The notes under the pieces: generated by a model
The model's database searches: none
What the model was told of the DNA's origin: nothing
The model's input: the letters and a program-made list of their open reading frames with translations, nothing else
DNA from: Panopea generosa
Lineage: Eukaryota; Mollusca; Bivalvia; Adapedonta; Hiatellidae
Length of the DNA stretch: 64,000 bases
Assembly: GCA_029582155.1 (NCBI GenBank)
Contig: CM055907.1
Location: 10,068,299-10,132,298, forward strand
Direction of reading: 5' to 3'
In this document: positions 44,541 to 54,525 of the stretch, in pieces
Layout of the letters: every line of letters starts with the position of its first letter
Numbering within the stretch: the stretch's first letter is position 1
Made by a program: the position numbers and the translations under genes

Positions 44541-44670
44541 AATCCGCCAAGGCTATGTGTTGTGTCCTTTATCTAAAAATGATTGGTACTGGTTCTACCC
44601 AGGAATACGTCAAGCGAGATTTGTCTAAGTTGTAAGAACCCTTTTTCACAATCGTTGTAAAATAAATAAT
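44541..44670 (+). mobile_element. SINE-C tail
   Basis: TCCGCCAAGGCTATGTG, TACTGGTTCTACCCAGGAAT and ATTTGTCTAAGTTGTAAGAA match the body of the SINE at 18560. The tRNA head is missing. Its AAAATAAATAATG tail runs straight into the 74-bp minisatellite. Confidence 0.7.
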
Positions 44671-44679
44671 GTTTTACTG

Positions 44680-46918
44680 TTGTTGTGGTGTGTGTGAACT
44701 TGAGTACGTCTCCCGTCGGAAGTATATTTGATCATTTTGATAATGTTATACTGTTGTTGTGGTGGGTGTATACTTGAGTACGTCTCCCGTCGGAAGTATA
44801 TTTTATCATTTTGATAATGTTATACTGTTGTTGTGGTGGGTGTATACTTGAGTACGTCTCCCGTCGGAAGTATATTTTATCATTTTGATGATGTTATACT
44901 GTTGTTGTTGTGGGTGTGTACTTGAGTACGTCTCCCGTCGGAAGTATATTTGATCATTTTGATAATGTTATACTGTTGTTGTGGTGGGTGTGTACTTGAG
45001 TACGTCTCCCGTCGGAAGTATATTTTATCATTTTGATAATGTTATACTGTTGTTGTGGTGGGTGTGTACTTGAGTACGTCTCCCGTCGGAAGTATATTTG
45101 ATCATTTTGATAATGTTATACTGTTGTTGTGGTGGGTGTATACTTGAGTACGTCTCCCGTCGGAAGTATATTTTATCATTTTGATGATGTTATACTGTTG
45201 TTGTAGTGGGTATGTACTTGAGTACGTCTCCCGTCGGAAGTATATTTTATCATTTTGATAATGTTATACCGTTGTTGTGGCGGGTGTGTACTTCGAGTAC
45301 GTCTCCCGTCGGAAGTATATTTTATCATTTTGATAATGTTATACTGTTGTTGTGGTGGGTGTGTACTTGAGTACGTCTCCCGTCGGAAGTATATTTGATC
45401 ATTTTGATAATGTTATACTGTTGTTGTGGTGGGTGTATACTTGAGTACGTCTCCCGTCGGAAGTATATTTTATCATTTTGATGATGTTATACTGTTGTTG
45501 TAGTGGGTATGTACTTGAGTACGTCTCCCGTCGGAAGTATATTTTATCATTTTGATGATGTTATACTGTTGTTGTAGTGGGTGTGTACTTGAGTACTTCT
45601 CCCGTTGGAAGTATATTTTATTATTTTTATAATGTTATACTGTTGTTGTGGTGTGTGTGTACTTGAGTACGTCTCCCGTCGGAAGTATATTTTATCATTT
45701 TGATAATGTTTTACTGTTGTGGTGGTGGGTGTGTACTTGAGTACTTCTCCAGTTGGAAATATATTTTTTCATTTTGATAATGTTATACTGTTGTGTTGGT
45801 GGATGAGTACTTGAGTGCTACGTGTCCTGTTGGAAGTATATTTTATAATTTTTGATAATGTTATACTGTTGTTGTGGTGGGTGTGTACTTGAGTACGTCA
45901 CCCGTCGGAAGTATATTTTATCATTTTTTACTTGAGTACGTCTCCCGTCGGAAGTATATTTAATCATTTTGATAATGTTATACAGTAGTTGTGGTGGGTG
46001 TGTACTTGTGGTTGGTGTGTACTTGAGTATGTCTCCCGTCGGAAGTATATATAATCATTTTGATAATGTTATACTGTTGTTTTCGCGGGTGTGTACTTCT
46101 GGTTGGTGTGTACTTGAGTATGTCTCCCGTCGGAAGTATATTTTATCATTGTTTACTTGAGTACGTCTCCCGTCGGAAGTATATTTCATCATTTTGATAA
46201 TGTTATACTGTTGTTGCGGTGGGTATGTACTTGAGTACGTCTCCCGTCGGAAGTATATTTTATCATTTTGATAATGTTATACTGTTGTTTTCGAGGGTGT
46301 GTACTTGAGTACGTCTCCCGTCGGAAGTATATTTTATCATTTTGATAATGTTATACTATTGTGGTGGTGGGTGTGTACTTGAGTACGTCTCCCGTCGGAA
46401 GTATATTGATCATTTTGATAGTGTTATACTGTTGTGGTGGCGGTTGTATACTTGAGTACGTCTCCCGTCGGAAGTATATTTGATCATTTTGATAATGTTA
46501 TACTGTTGTGGTGGCTGGTATATACTTAAGTACGTCTCCCGTCGGAAGTATATTTGATCATTTTGATAATGTTATACTGTTGTGGTGGTGTGTGTGTACT
46601 TTGAGTACGTCTCCTGTTGGATGTATATTTTATCATTTTGATAATGTTATACTGTTGTGGTGGTTGGTGAGTACTTGAGTACGTCTCCCGTTGGATGTAT
46701 ATTTTATCATTTTGATAATGTTTTACTGTTGTTGTGGTGGGTGTGTGCTTGAGTACGTCTCCCGTTGGATGTATATTTTATCATTTTGATAATGTTTTAC
46801 TGTTCAGGTGGTTGGTGTTTACTTGAGTACGTCTCCTGTTGGATGTATATTTAATATTTAATTATTTTGATAATGTTATACTATTGTGGTGGTGGGTGTG
46901 TACTTGAGTACGTCTCCT
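44680..46918 (+). repeat. 74-bp minisatellite, about 30 copies
   Basis: The unit is GATAATGTTATACTGTTGTT, a GTGGTGGGTGTGT spacer, then ACTTGAGTACGTCTCCCGTC and GGAAGTATATTTTATCATTT. The interval between anchors at 44739 and 44813 is 74 bp. The ACTTGAGTACGTCTCCCGTC core is almost invariant while the GT-rich spacer varies. Some units are short (near 45927 and 46150) and the right-hand units drift to CCTGTTGGATG. It is non-coding. Confidence 0.95.
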
Positions 46919-48030
46919 GTTTGAGGTTTTGTCGTAGTTTTAATATGTTTTCAACTACCACATAATTATATTGGTATACAACTATAAAGTAACACCAATT
47001 ACAGGACTGGCGAGATGAGTGACAGTTAGGTAATGTACATGTAGACTCTGTATACACGATCACATGTTTATCATGTGATTATTACTTTGCGATATGAGCG
47101 ATAACGTTTGCTTTCATTTTGAGGTTTTGTCGTAGTTTTAATATTTGTTCAAGTACCACATAATTATATTGGTATACAGCTATAAAGTAACAACAATTAC
47201 AGGACTGGCGAGATGAGTGACAATTAGATAATGTACATATAGACTCTATATACACGATCACATGTTGATCACGAGATTATTACATCTTTGCGATATGAGC
47301 GATAACGTTTGGTTTCATTTTGAAGTTGTGTCGTGGTTTTAATATTTGTTCAACTATCACATAATTATATTGGTATACAACTATAAAGAAACACCAATTA
47401 CAGGACTGGCGAGATGAGTGACAATTAAAACTATGTTTAGAAGGTTGTTAGTAGACAATGAACATAGATTTACAGTCAAATGTTAAAGGTCACAGTCGGT
47501 AACATCAATTTGTTTGACACAAGTAAATCAATTGTTCATATACTATTCAGACACCATGTTGCCAAAGCATTATAATAAAGAAAAACATACAATTGTGTAA
47601 CAACGATGTGATATGAGTGAATATTTGTAACAACGATGTGATATGTGTGTATATTTGTAACACCGATGTGATATGAGTGAATATTTGTAACAACGATGTG
47701 ATATGTGTGTATATTTGTAACACCGATGTGATATGTGTGAATATTTGTAACAACGATGTGATATGAGTGAATATTTGTAACAACGATGTGATATGTGTGT
47801 ATATTTGTAACACCGATGTGATATGTGTGAATATTTGTAACAACGATGTGATATGTGTGAATATTTGTAACAACGATGTGATATGTGTGTATATTTGTAG
47901 CACCGACGTGATATGTGTGAATATTTACTTATATGTTTTATTTCATGGAGGCTCATGTCGATACTAGTAAAGAAATATATCGTGTTTACAAAGGAGGAAG
48001 TACATTTTGCATATCTATCATAGTCATAGT
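46919..48030 (+). repeat. Cassette copy E (partial) with three ~200-bp sub-repeats
   Basis: Units starting at 46923, 47121 and 47322 share TTTTGTCGTAGTTTTAATAT, ATTATATTGGTATACA, CAATTACAGGACTGGCGAGA, and GCGATATGAGCGATAACGTT in the first two. These blocks correspond to the CACGTG/donor-like part of the other cassettes, here changed to ATCATGTGATTATTAC and GGCGAGATGAGTG. The end (AAAGGAGGAAGTACATTTTG, 47989) matches the end of cassettes A and B. No SINE-B is present at the expected point (TTTCATGGAG, 47941). Confidence 0.7.
47590..47930 (+). repeat. 30-bp minisatellite, about 11 copies
   Basis: The unit is AACAACGATGTGATATGTGT plus GTATATTTGT, alternating between CACCGATG and CAACGATG forms and between GTGTGTATAT and GAGTGAATAT forms. 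It appears to be an amplification of a cassette phrase, since cassette B reads GTTACAACGATGGGACCC in the equivalent place. The frames on both strands (up to 213 codons) are repeat-derived. Confidence 0.95.
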
Positions 48031-48220
48031 TGTTTATGCTGATTCTAAAGGAAAGATGGAGAGTAGGCGACAATAGCGAGTTTAAATACATGTGTGTTTG
48101 ATGATAAACAACAATGGTATGATCCATATAGTCACAATGTATACTTAATAATACAATTATACCAGTTGTTATTGATTTGACAATAGGCGACAATAGCGAG
48201 TTTAAATACATGTGTGTTTG

Positions 48221-48327
48221 ATGCCATGGTTGCTCCTATATTAAACTGTGGTTCTGAAATACGGGGATTTCATTATACTCCTGATATTGAACGTATTCAT
48301 GTTAAAGTTTTAAACTATGTCTTGATG
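48221..48327 (+). pseudogene. Short RT fragment inserted in cassette D
   Basis: The plus strand reads AMVAPILNCGSEIRGFH and DIERIHVKVLNYVL, the same RT segment as at 39730. Cassette sequence resumes directly on both sides (GTTTGATG before, ATGATAAACAAC after), so a piece of only about 107 bp sits within the second of the two duplicated blocks. Confidence 0.65.
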
Positions 48328-48869
48328 ATAAACAACGGTATTTGTACCAGATATGATCCAGAAAATCACAATGTATACTTAATATTACAATTATACCGGT
48401 TGTTATTGATTTGAATGGACATAAATACCGATTGTGCAGCTTTAAATGATTTGGTTTTATTCAATTATATTTTATCGAAGCATCATCAGTTAAGATGCCA
48501 TTTATTTAAAACTAAAACAAGCTGTGACATTTGATCAGAGATATCTATGAGATATGTGCGCGACCGACAGACAGACCGACTTGATTTGAATAGAATCAAT
48601 GTTTCCTGTCTTTAAATATACTTTGCACGTGTGTAAATATAAACGTATTTGTTCCTGGTATACATTAATTGATTTTATATCTACTTTGAAGTTATCTCAA
48701 AGATTGTGTAAATATCACGCGAGACCATTCTCATGTCAGAACTAGTCCTGAATGTTTTTTAATGCAATCTGACTGATGCCAAATCGAACCCGTGACCTCT
48801 GGCGTTAGTTGCAACAATATATCCATCAAACAACACCGCCCTTTTCACTCTGAAGGTTTACATGTAAAA

Positions 48870-49180
48870 TCAAGTGGTAGAGTGTCCGCCTCGCATGCGG
48901 AAGATCGTGGGTTCGATCCCCGACCGGGCCATACCAAAGACTTTAAAAATGGTACTAGAAGCTTCCTCGCTTGGCGTTCAGCATTTAGAGGACAGTTCTA
49001 GGTCTGGTCGACCCTGTGTCAGTATAATGTGACTGGGTGGGGTACCATACCATGTGTCTGCGGCATGATACTCCAGTGGGACAGCGCTCGGAATACTGTC
49101 TCAAGTAGACACCGAAATGACTGAAAAATTGTTGAAAATGACGATAAACACCATACAGCAACAACAACTACAACAACAAT
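48870..49180 (+). mobile_element. SINE-B copy private to cassette D
   Basis: The head is CAAGTGGTAGAGTGTCCGCC and the B box GGGTTCGATCCCCG. The body has AAGCTTCCTCGCTTGGCG, GGTCTGGTCGACCCTGT and ATAATGTGACTGGGTGGGGT. It ends in a CAACAACAAC-rich tail at about 49155-49180. Cassettes A, B and C lack it. Confidence 0.8.
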
Positions 49181-49298
49181 GTAATTGTATATTATTTGTG
49201 AATAAAAGATATCACTATCATTTCAACTCTCTTTCTTCGATACATAATCAAATCGTCGAGGTAATCCTGTGCGTACATACATGTACAATAATAGGTTT

Positions 49299-49430
49299 GT
49301 CACGTGATTGTTACCGTACGCGATATGGTCGATAAAGTTAATGATTGTTTTTTCAAGTTGTGTCAAGGTTTAGAAGATATCTAATTTAAATAATAAGGGA
49401 TCACCAACTATAGCAGTGACGAGGCGAGTG
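49299..49430 (+). promoter_or_regulatory. Cassette D CACGTG box and GC-donor-like site
   Basis: GTCACGTGATTGTTACCGT is followed by CAGTGACGAG|GCGAGTG (GC at 49425-49426). The canonical GT of copies B and C is GC here, which can still serve as a minor-class donor. It lies about 2.9 kb upstream of the acceptor-like site before the TRIM gene. Any link is inference. Confidence 0.25.
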
Positions 49431-49565
49431 TCACTTATGGTCGTTATACGTTACTAGTAAACAAGATACCGAGTTGCCAAATCAGAAATAATGAAACGGC
49501 ATAACATTGTAACTTGAGTAAATTATATTTCAATATCAAACATATGTTGTTTTACTGTCATTACA

Positions 49566-49865
49566 GACCGCAGCGGTGGTCTAGGGGTAAAGCATCCGCC
49601 TCGTATGCGGAAGATGTTGGGTTTGATAACCGACCGGGTGATACCCGACTTGAAAAATGTTACTAGAAGAGTCCTCGCTTGTCGCTCAGCATTTGGAGGA
49701 TAGTTCTAGGTCTGGTCGACCCGGTGTCAGTATAATGTGCCTGGACGAGGTATCATACCATGTCTGTGGCATTATACTGCAGAGTGACAGCGTTTAAAAT
49801 ATTGTATCAAGTAGACACCGTCGCGATATAACTAAAAGTGTGGAAAGCTAAACACCATAGAACAT
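49566..49865 (+). mobile_element. SINE-B copy shared by cassette position
   Basis: GCAGCGGTGGTCTAGGGGTA opens it. The B box is weakened (GGGTTTGATAACCG). The body has AGGTCTGGTCGACCCGGTGT and GTATCATACCATGTC. It lies at the same point as in cassettes A and B (after a GTCAT-AGACCGCAG junction). Confidence 0.8.
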
Positions 49866-49924
49866 TTATTGTCCTTGAAGTTAATGTCAGTTCAAAGATG
49901 CTCAGGGAAAGAGACAGAGTATAT

Positions 49925-50600
49925 AATGAAATTATTAATATGTTATTAATAAAATGTAATTAATACAACGTTATTAATTATAACAAATTAACGAAACGTA
50001 ATAAATTATACATGATTAATAATACGTAATTAGTAATATTTAATAAATTATACATTATTGATAGTACATAATTAATAATATGTAATTGATAATACGTAAT
50101 AGTAATACGTTATTAGTAATATGTAATAAATTATACATTATTAATAATACGTTATAATAATTAGTAATAATAATACGTAATAATAATACGCAATTAGTAA
50201 TATGTTATGAATTATGCATTATTAATAATACGTAAAAGTAATACGTAATAATAATATGTAACTAATAATACGTAATAATAATACGTAATTAATAATACGT
50301 ATTTAATGATATGTTATTAATAATACGTAATAATAATACTTAATAATTATAATACGTAATTAATAATACGTAATAATAATAAGTAATTAATAATACGTAA
50401 TAATAATAAGTAATAATAATAAGTAATAATAATATGTAATGATAATACATGTACGTATTGATTATACGTTATTAATAATACGTAATTAATAATACGTAAT
50501 TAATAATAATTAATAATAATACGTAATTAATAATACGTAATAATAGTACATAATAACACGTAATGATACATTTTAATTAATAATATGTAATTAATAATAC
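49925..50600. repeat. TACGTA-rich low-complexity tract, ~680 bp
   Basis: Irregular repeats of AATAATACGTAATTAATAAT make up the tract. The palindrome TACGTA or the related TACGTT recurs dozens of times among TAATAA triplets. There is no fixed unit length and no coding. Confidence 0.9.
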
Positions 50601-50792
50601 GTTACACTTTATTTATTGTTTTGTGCACTAATTATACTTTTAAATAGCTGTGTAAATTAACGATATACATGTAGCATACATGTAGCTTAAGTGTGTGTGT
50701 ATGCGAGCGAGCGTGCGTGTGTGCGTGCGTGCTTGCGTTTGAATCATGGAAGTAAACACCATGCTCAACTAATGAATGAATGGTATATACAA

Positions 50793-50925
50793 TTTTATTG
50801 GCGAAGGACGACCTCATAATAAATCTGAGTAGAACAACTGTCCTTTCACATGTAGTTGGCAAACATTTCCATACAAAGTATTCGGATTGAGCTGGACTCA
50901 ACACGGTCACGGTTGACCCTTATTG
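50793..50925 (-). mobile_element. Diverged SINE-D fragment
   Basis: The plus strand keeps the SINE-D order from 16275: AATCTGAGTAGAACAACTGT, CCTTTCACATGTAGTTGGCA and AAACATTTCC. The tRNA-like head is eroded. A GT/GC-rich microsatellite precedes it at about 50690-50740. Confidence 0.55.
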
Positions 50926-51044
50926 CGTTTCTGCAATCTTTGTCAAAAATACATATACATATGCAATGATGACACGGATACTTGCGGGTAGAATGTTCTA
51001 GGATCTGCTTTCTCAATTTCTTATTAAAATTAGTGATAAAGCTT

Positions 51045-51275
51045 CCGCCCGCGGGTGGTCATTGATTTGATCCCTAGTCGATATATCAAAGACATTAGAA
51101 ATAATACCAGAAGCCAGCCTCCTTGCTTGACACTTCGTACATAGAGGATAGTTCTGGAGTCAGTAAAATATGACTTGCGGGTTGTTATACCATTTGTCTG
51201 CGGCATGCTATTCCAGTGTAGTAGAGTTTAGAAAATACACCTTCGTGTTATAACTGAAAACACCATACAACAAAT
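51045..51275 (+). mobile_element. Old diverged SINE-B copy
   Basis: Landmarks are GCTTCCGCCCGCGGGTGG, TTTGATCCCTAGTCG, AGAGGATAGTTCTGGAG and CCATTTGTCTGCGGCATGC. It ends with AAAACACCATACAACAA. Confidence 0.65.
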
Positions 51276-51279
51276 ATCT

Positions 51280-52300
51280 TTATGCTGTTTTTGTAATTGA
51301 TTACTTTTTTAAACGCTTGTTGAATTGATCGTGATTTTTATTTGTTTCGTTTTTTAATGTTTGATGTTTTAGTAGACAATTAGCACACAATAACCAGCTA
51401 TTACGACAATACATTCATGATTCTGTATGTTATCAACGATGATGCTGTCCCTTGTGAATCTTAAAGGGACACACGACAATAATCAGATATCTCTTCTTCA
51501 TGGTGTAATATCTCTATGCATTGAGATATCAGAAATGCATGTATATGTAATAAATGTAAGACGTTTATCCTGCATTAGCTTTTTCGATATCTCTTACAAT
51601 GCCCCTTTAGATGTTACCATATTCCGTGCCACAGCGTGTCTGACACCCGTGCATTCAAACTAAGAACATAACTATATTCTGCAAATGCCTAATAAATATA
51701 CATTTCTATATCAGATCTATATGCATCCAGATATGGTATAAGGGGGGAAATAGCACACTTAACTATATATTTCACATACATAATGTTTTTCTATAATTTA
51801 TTTTTTAATTCTTGTTTAAAAGAGACACACAGCAATTTTGATAAAATGATATCTAAAATTATATATTAACATTATGCGCATACGATATCAGAATACCATA
51901 TTATGTATGCAGACGCTAAGTTTCGATTCTATTTGTAAACGGTTCAAAGACATCAAATTTCTCGTATTTGTTTAAGTTGTATTAAAAATAAATCTTTTAT
52001 TTCTAAATTTTATGTTGGTAGGATAGATAGAAATAAAATAAAATAAATAACATAATTCTATTTTAAAGATTTTTTACTCATGTTATACAAACTAACTGAA
52101 CCACTGTCGTGGTACATATACATGTCAATTGATATAACGTTTTCAATAGTAATATTACGTTTCCATATGGATATACGTTCACAGGTGACACGTGGACATG
52201 AGTAAATATTGATTGTCCTGTGTCCCTATAAACGTGTAGATAAAACTGGTCTGTTCATTTTTGTAGATAACGTGTACCTCGTCTGCATATATTTTATATA
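51280..52300. other. TRIM upstream region, no second gene seen
   Basis: This is AT-rich DNA. AAAGGGACACACGACAAT (51462) and AAGAGACACACAGCAATT (51821) suggest a decayed dispersed repeat. ACACGTGG lies at about 52189. A 78-codon frame at 51427-51663 has no recognised domain. Confidence 0.4.
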
Positions 52301-52307
52301 TTTTCAG
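52290..52307 (+). other. Putative 3' splice site before the TRIM ORF
   Basis: A T/A-rich tract ends in ATATTTTCAG at 52307, 17 bp before the ATG. This would fit a 5'-untranslated exon joined to a single coding exon. No branch point or upstream exon can be proven from sequence alone. Confidence 0.4.
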
Positions 52308-52324
52308 AACTGTTAACTAATAAT

Positions 52325-54334
52325 ATGGCGGCTAAATATCATGAGGATGCCAGCGATGAGCTAAGGGCAGAACAGGCTAAACTAAACTGTCCTACATGTC
52401 TGGAAACGTACAAAGATCCAAAACTACTGTCATGTCTACATACGCTGTGTGAACCATGTATCAACTCACATGTTACAGAAATGAAAACCAGCGGGACCTT
52501 AAAGGACGGGATAGAGTGTCCACTTTGTAAAAAGATCACTATCGCTAAGAAGAAAGACATACTTTCAGACGGGTGGGCGAAATCACTGCCATCCAACTAT
52601 GCTATATTGTCTTTAATAGAAGTGAAGTCTCTGAAGGGAGGTGAGGACCAAACCAAAGAAGTAAACTGTGAACCTTGCAAGAAAAGAGACAACTCAGAGA
52701 AGGCCGAGAAGTTCTGTCCAGATTGTCAAGAGTATCTTTGTTCTTCCTGTGTTAATATCCATGGTACGTTTTCCTTCACAGAAGGTCATGAATTGATGGA
52801 AATTGAAGATATGGCGTCCAACTTAAGTCAAATTGATCTCTGTAGATGGATGACAGGGTTGGACCGCTGTGGAACTCGCTCAAAACAAATCGAGTTTTAC
52901 TGCGTGGATGACAAACAACTATGTTGTAGTAGTTGCGCCATCATTACCCACAGAACATGTAAAAATGTTGTCGAGATTGATCAAATAGCTGAGAACAAAG
53001 ACGAACAGGACATGGAAACAATAAAGACAAACTTGAAGACCATCAAAGATAAATTGAGAAAACCTGCAAACCATTTTAGAAAGTCTGAAAAGGGAATAGA
53101 TGATCAAGTAGCTACAATCAAAGAAACTATTCAAACGGTTCGAGCAGAATTAAATAAGAAAATCGATGAATTTGAAAAAAAGATACTGAATGAGACGGCC
53201 ACAATTCAAAAGCAGAAATCATGTGAGCTAAACGAATGCCGTGTAAAGTGTGAAAGTCTAATAGCGGCAATAGGGGGTTCGTTATGTACGCAAGAAGCAG
53301 TGAGTCAACATGGGTCGGCGTCGCAGAAATTTATTGCTACTCACAAATTAAACGACCAACTCACGAGTTATGAATCGTCGACTGAAGAGTCGTTTTCAAC
53401 AGTGCAATCTGTTGAGATATGTCTAAAATTAAATAAGCAACTACAACGAATAATGGAGCCCAGCTTTGACCTAGGAACTATTGTTGTGAAATCATCAACA
53501 CCCATCCCTGATGTCAAACCAGTAGAGTTGGAGCTGGTCGCTTCAGTAGACATAAATGAGACGGAACAGGATTCAGGAGAACTTCTGTATAGCGGCATGG
53601 ACTATCTGGCTGATGGACGACTGGTGGCTGTGGATAATACGAACGACAGATGTCTGATAATGAATGAAAAACTGGATATTGTTGGAAGAAACAAATTAAA
53701 AAATATACCATTGTGCGTTGTTTCTCCGTCTGATAATAAACTATATATTACCATGTATGGTAAACAGATACACGTGTTTGATGTAAATAAGGACAACACG
53801 CTTACACCTATACAGACAATAACAACGACGTGCGCATGCTTCTCGATATCTGTTTACGACGACAACCATTTTGCCGTGGGTAATTACAAACGAGACATAC
53901 CGGCGTGTATAGTTTCTAAATCAGGAGAAGAACAACAGTTCCATGTTGACTTCCCAAGTAAAGTCTACGATATTAATGACTCCAAATGTGCTTACATGAA
54001 GGCAGAAAACAAACTGATTCTCACTATAAAGGACGAACACGCCGTGTATATATACGATACAAAGGATGCGACAAAAGTGATAATTAAAGATGACAGGATA
54101 AAGGAACCAAGAGGAATAGCCGCGTGTCAGTTTGGCTGCTTCTTTGTATGTAGCAATGAAACACACTCTATTGTACAAATATCTACTGCGGGTACGATAA
54201 TGAGCACACACAAGCTGGTCTCTATGAGGTATCCATGCTCTATCTGCCTTTCTAAAGATCAAACAAAACTTGCGGTGTCTAATAATGTCATCGGAGACAG
54301 AAAACTGCAGATTTTTAAATTGTCAACTAAATGA
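52325..54334 (+). CDS. TRIM-type protein (RING, two B-boxes, coiled coil, NHL-like C-terminus)
   Basis: An uninterrupted 669-residue reading frame encodes a probable RING E3 ubiquitin ligase. The RING (residues 22-68) has the C3HC4 pattern Cys22, Cys25, Cys37, His39, Cys42, Cys45, Cys65 and Cys68. A first B-box (115-155) uses Cys115, Cys118, Cys131, Cys134, Cys139, Cys142, His146 and His155. A second (about 182-212) has Cys182, Cys193, Cys200/201, Cys204, His209 and Cys212; Arg185 stands where the second ligand is usually His. A Lys/Glu-rich coiled coil follows (about 222-310). The C-terminal half (about 405-669) has short repeats with phrases like GMDYLADGRLVAVD and GIAACQFGCFFVC, as in NHL-type beta-propellers of the TRIM2/3/56/71 kind. 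The ATG context (AATATGG) is reasonable and no longer in-frame start is evident. Substrate is unknown. Bivalves have many such intronless TRIM genes, often implicated in innate immunity. No transmembrane segment or signal peptide is seen. Confidence 0.93.
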   Translation: MAAKYHEDASDELRAEQAKLNCPTCLETYKDPKLLSCLHTLCEPCINSHVTEMKTSGTLKDGIECPLCKKITIAKKKDILSDGWAKSLPSNYAILSLIEVKSLKGGEDQTKEVNCEPCKKRDNSEKAEKFCPDCQEYLCSSCVNIHGTFSFTEGHELMEIEDMASNLSQIDLCRWMTGLDRCGTRSKQIEFYCVDDKQLCCSSCAIITHRTCKNVVEIDQIAENKDEQDMETIKTNLKTIKDKLRKPANHFRKSEKGIDDQVATIKETIQTVRAELNKKIDEFEKKILNETATIQKQKSCELNECRVKCESLIAAIGGSLCTQEAVSQHGSASQKFIATHKLNDQLTSYESSTEESFSTVQSVEICLKLNKQLQRIMEPSFDLGTIVVKSSTPIPDVKPVELELVASVDINETEQDSGELLYSGMDYLADGRLVAVDNTNDRCLIMNEKLDIVGRNKLKNIPLCVVSPSDNKLYITMYGKQIHVFDVNKDNTLTPIQTITTTCACFSISVYDDNHFAVGNYKRDIPACIVSKSGEEQQFHVDFPSKVYDINDSKCAYMKAENKLILTIKDEHAVYIYDTKDATKVIIKDDRIKEPRGIAACQFGCFFVCSNETHSIVQISTAGTIMSTHKLVSMRYPCSICLSKDQTKLAVSNNVIGDRKLQIFKLSTK

Positions 54335-54520
54335 TCATACTGAGTATAGGTGCGTCGTAACTTAACCTCGACGGTGATGGGGATAAAGAATTAACACATA
54401 TAGATAAGAATTAGATGTTGCAAATAACTGAAAATACAGAAAATATCTAAAACTGCGTGTTGACACAATATATAACCGCTATAGTGTAATTGTGTCCGCA
54501 TTATACAGGTACAACTGTAC
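54335..54520. other. TRIM 3' flank
   Basis: No AATAAA is seen close behind the stop codon (only ATAAAG at about 54382). The true polyadenylation site is therefore not identified. The 31-bp satellite begins within about 190 bp. Confidence 0.5.
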
Positions 54521-54525
54521 GAAGT

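Larger units (their letters stand above)
48031..49895 (+). repeat. Cassette copy D
   Basis: It starts with a direct duplication of about 120 bp (GGCGACAATAGCGAGTTTAA at 48067 and 48185). Then come GATATCTATGAGATATGTG (48539), TGACCTCTGGCGTTAG (48793), GTCACGTGATTGTTACCG (49299), AACTATAGCAGTGACGAGGC (49406) and SINE-B (49566). A second SINE-B (about 48870-49180) is inserted in this copy only. No gene is seen. Confidence 0.8.

Noticed and set aside
44680-46918. CRISPR-like regular array (invariant core plus variable spacer)
   Set aside because: Spacers are related GT-rich sequences and not unique, the context is animal DNA, and no cas genes are present.
47547-48211. 118- and 213-codon periodic frames (THITSLLQIF and SHISHRCYKY)
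   Set aside because: They are translations of the 30-bp minisatellite in two frames; 30 is a multiple of three so all frames tend to stay open.
52339-54262. Minus-strand frames of 65-113 codons under the TRIM gene
   Set aside because: Shadows of the TRIM coding frame; the zinc-ligand pattern is only on the plus strand.
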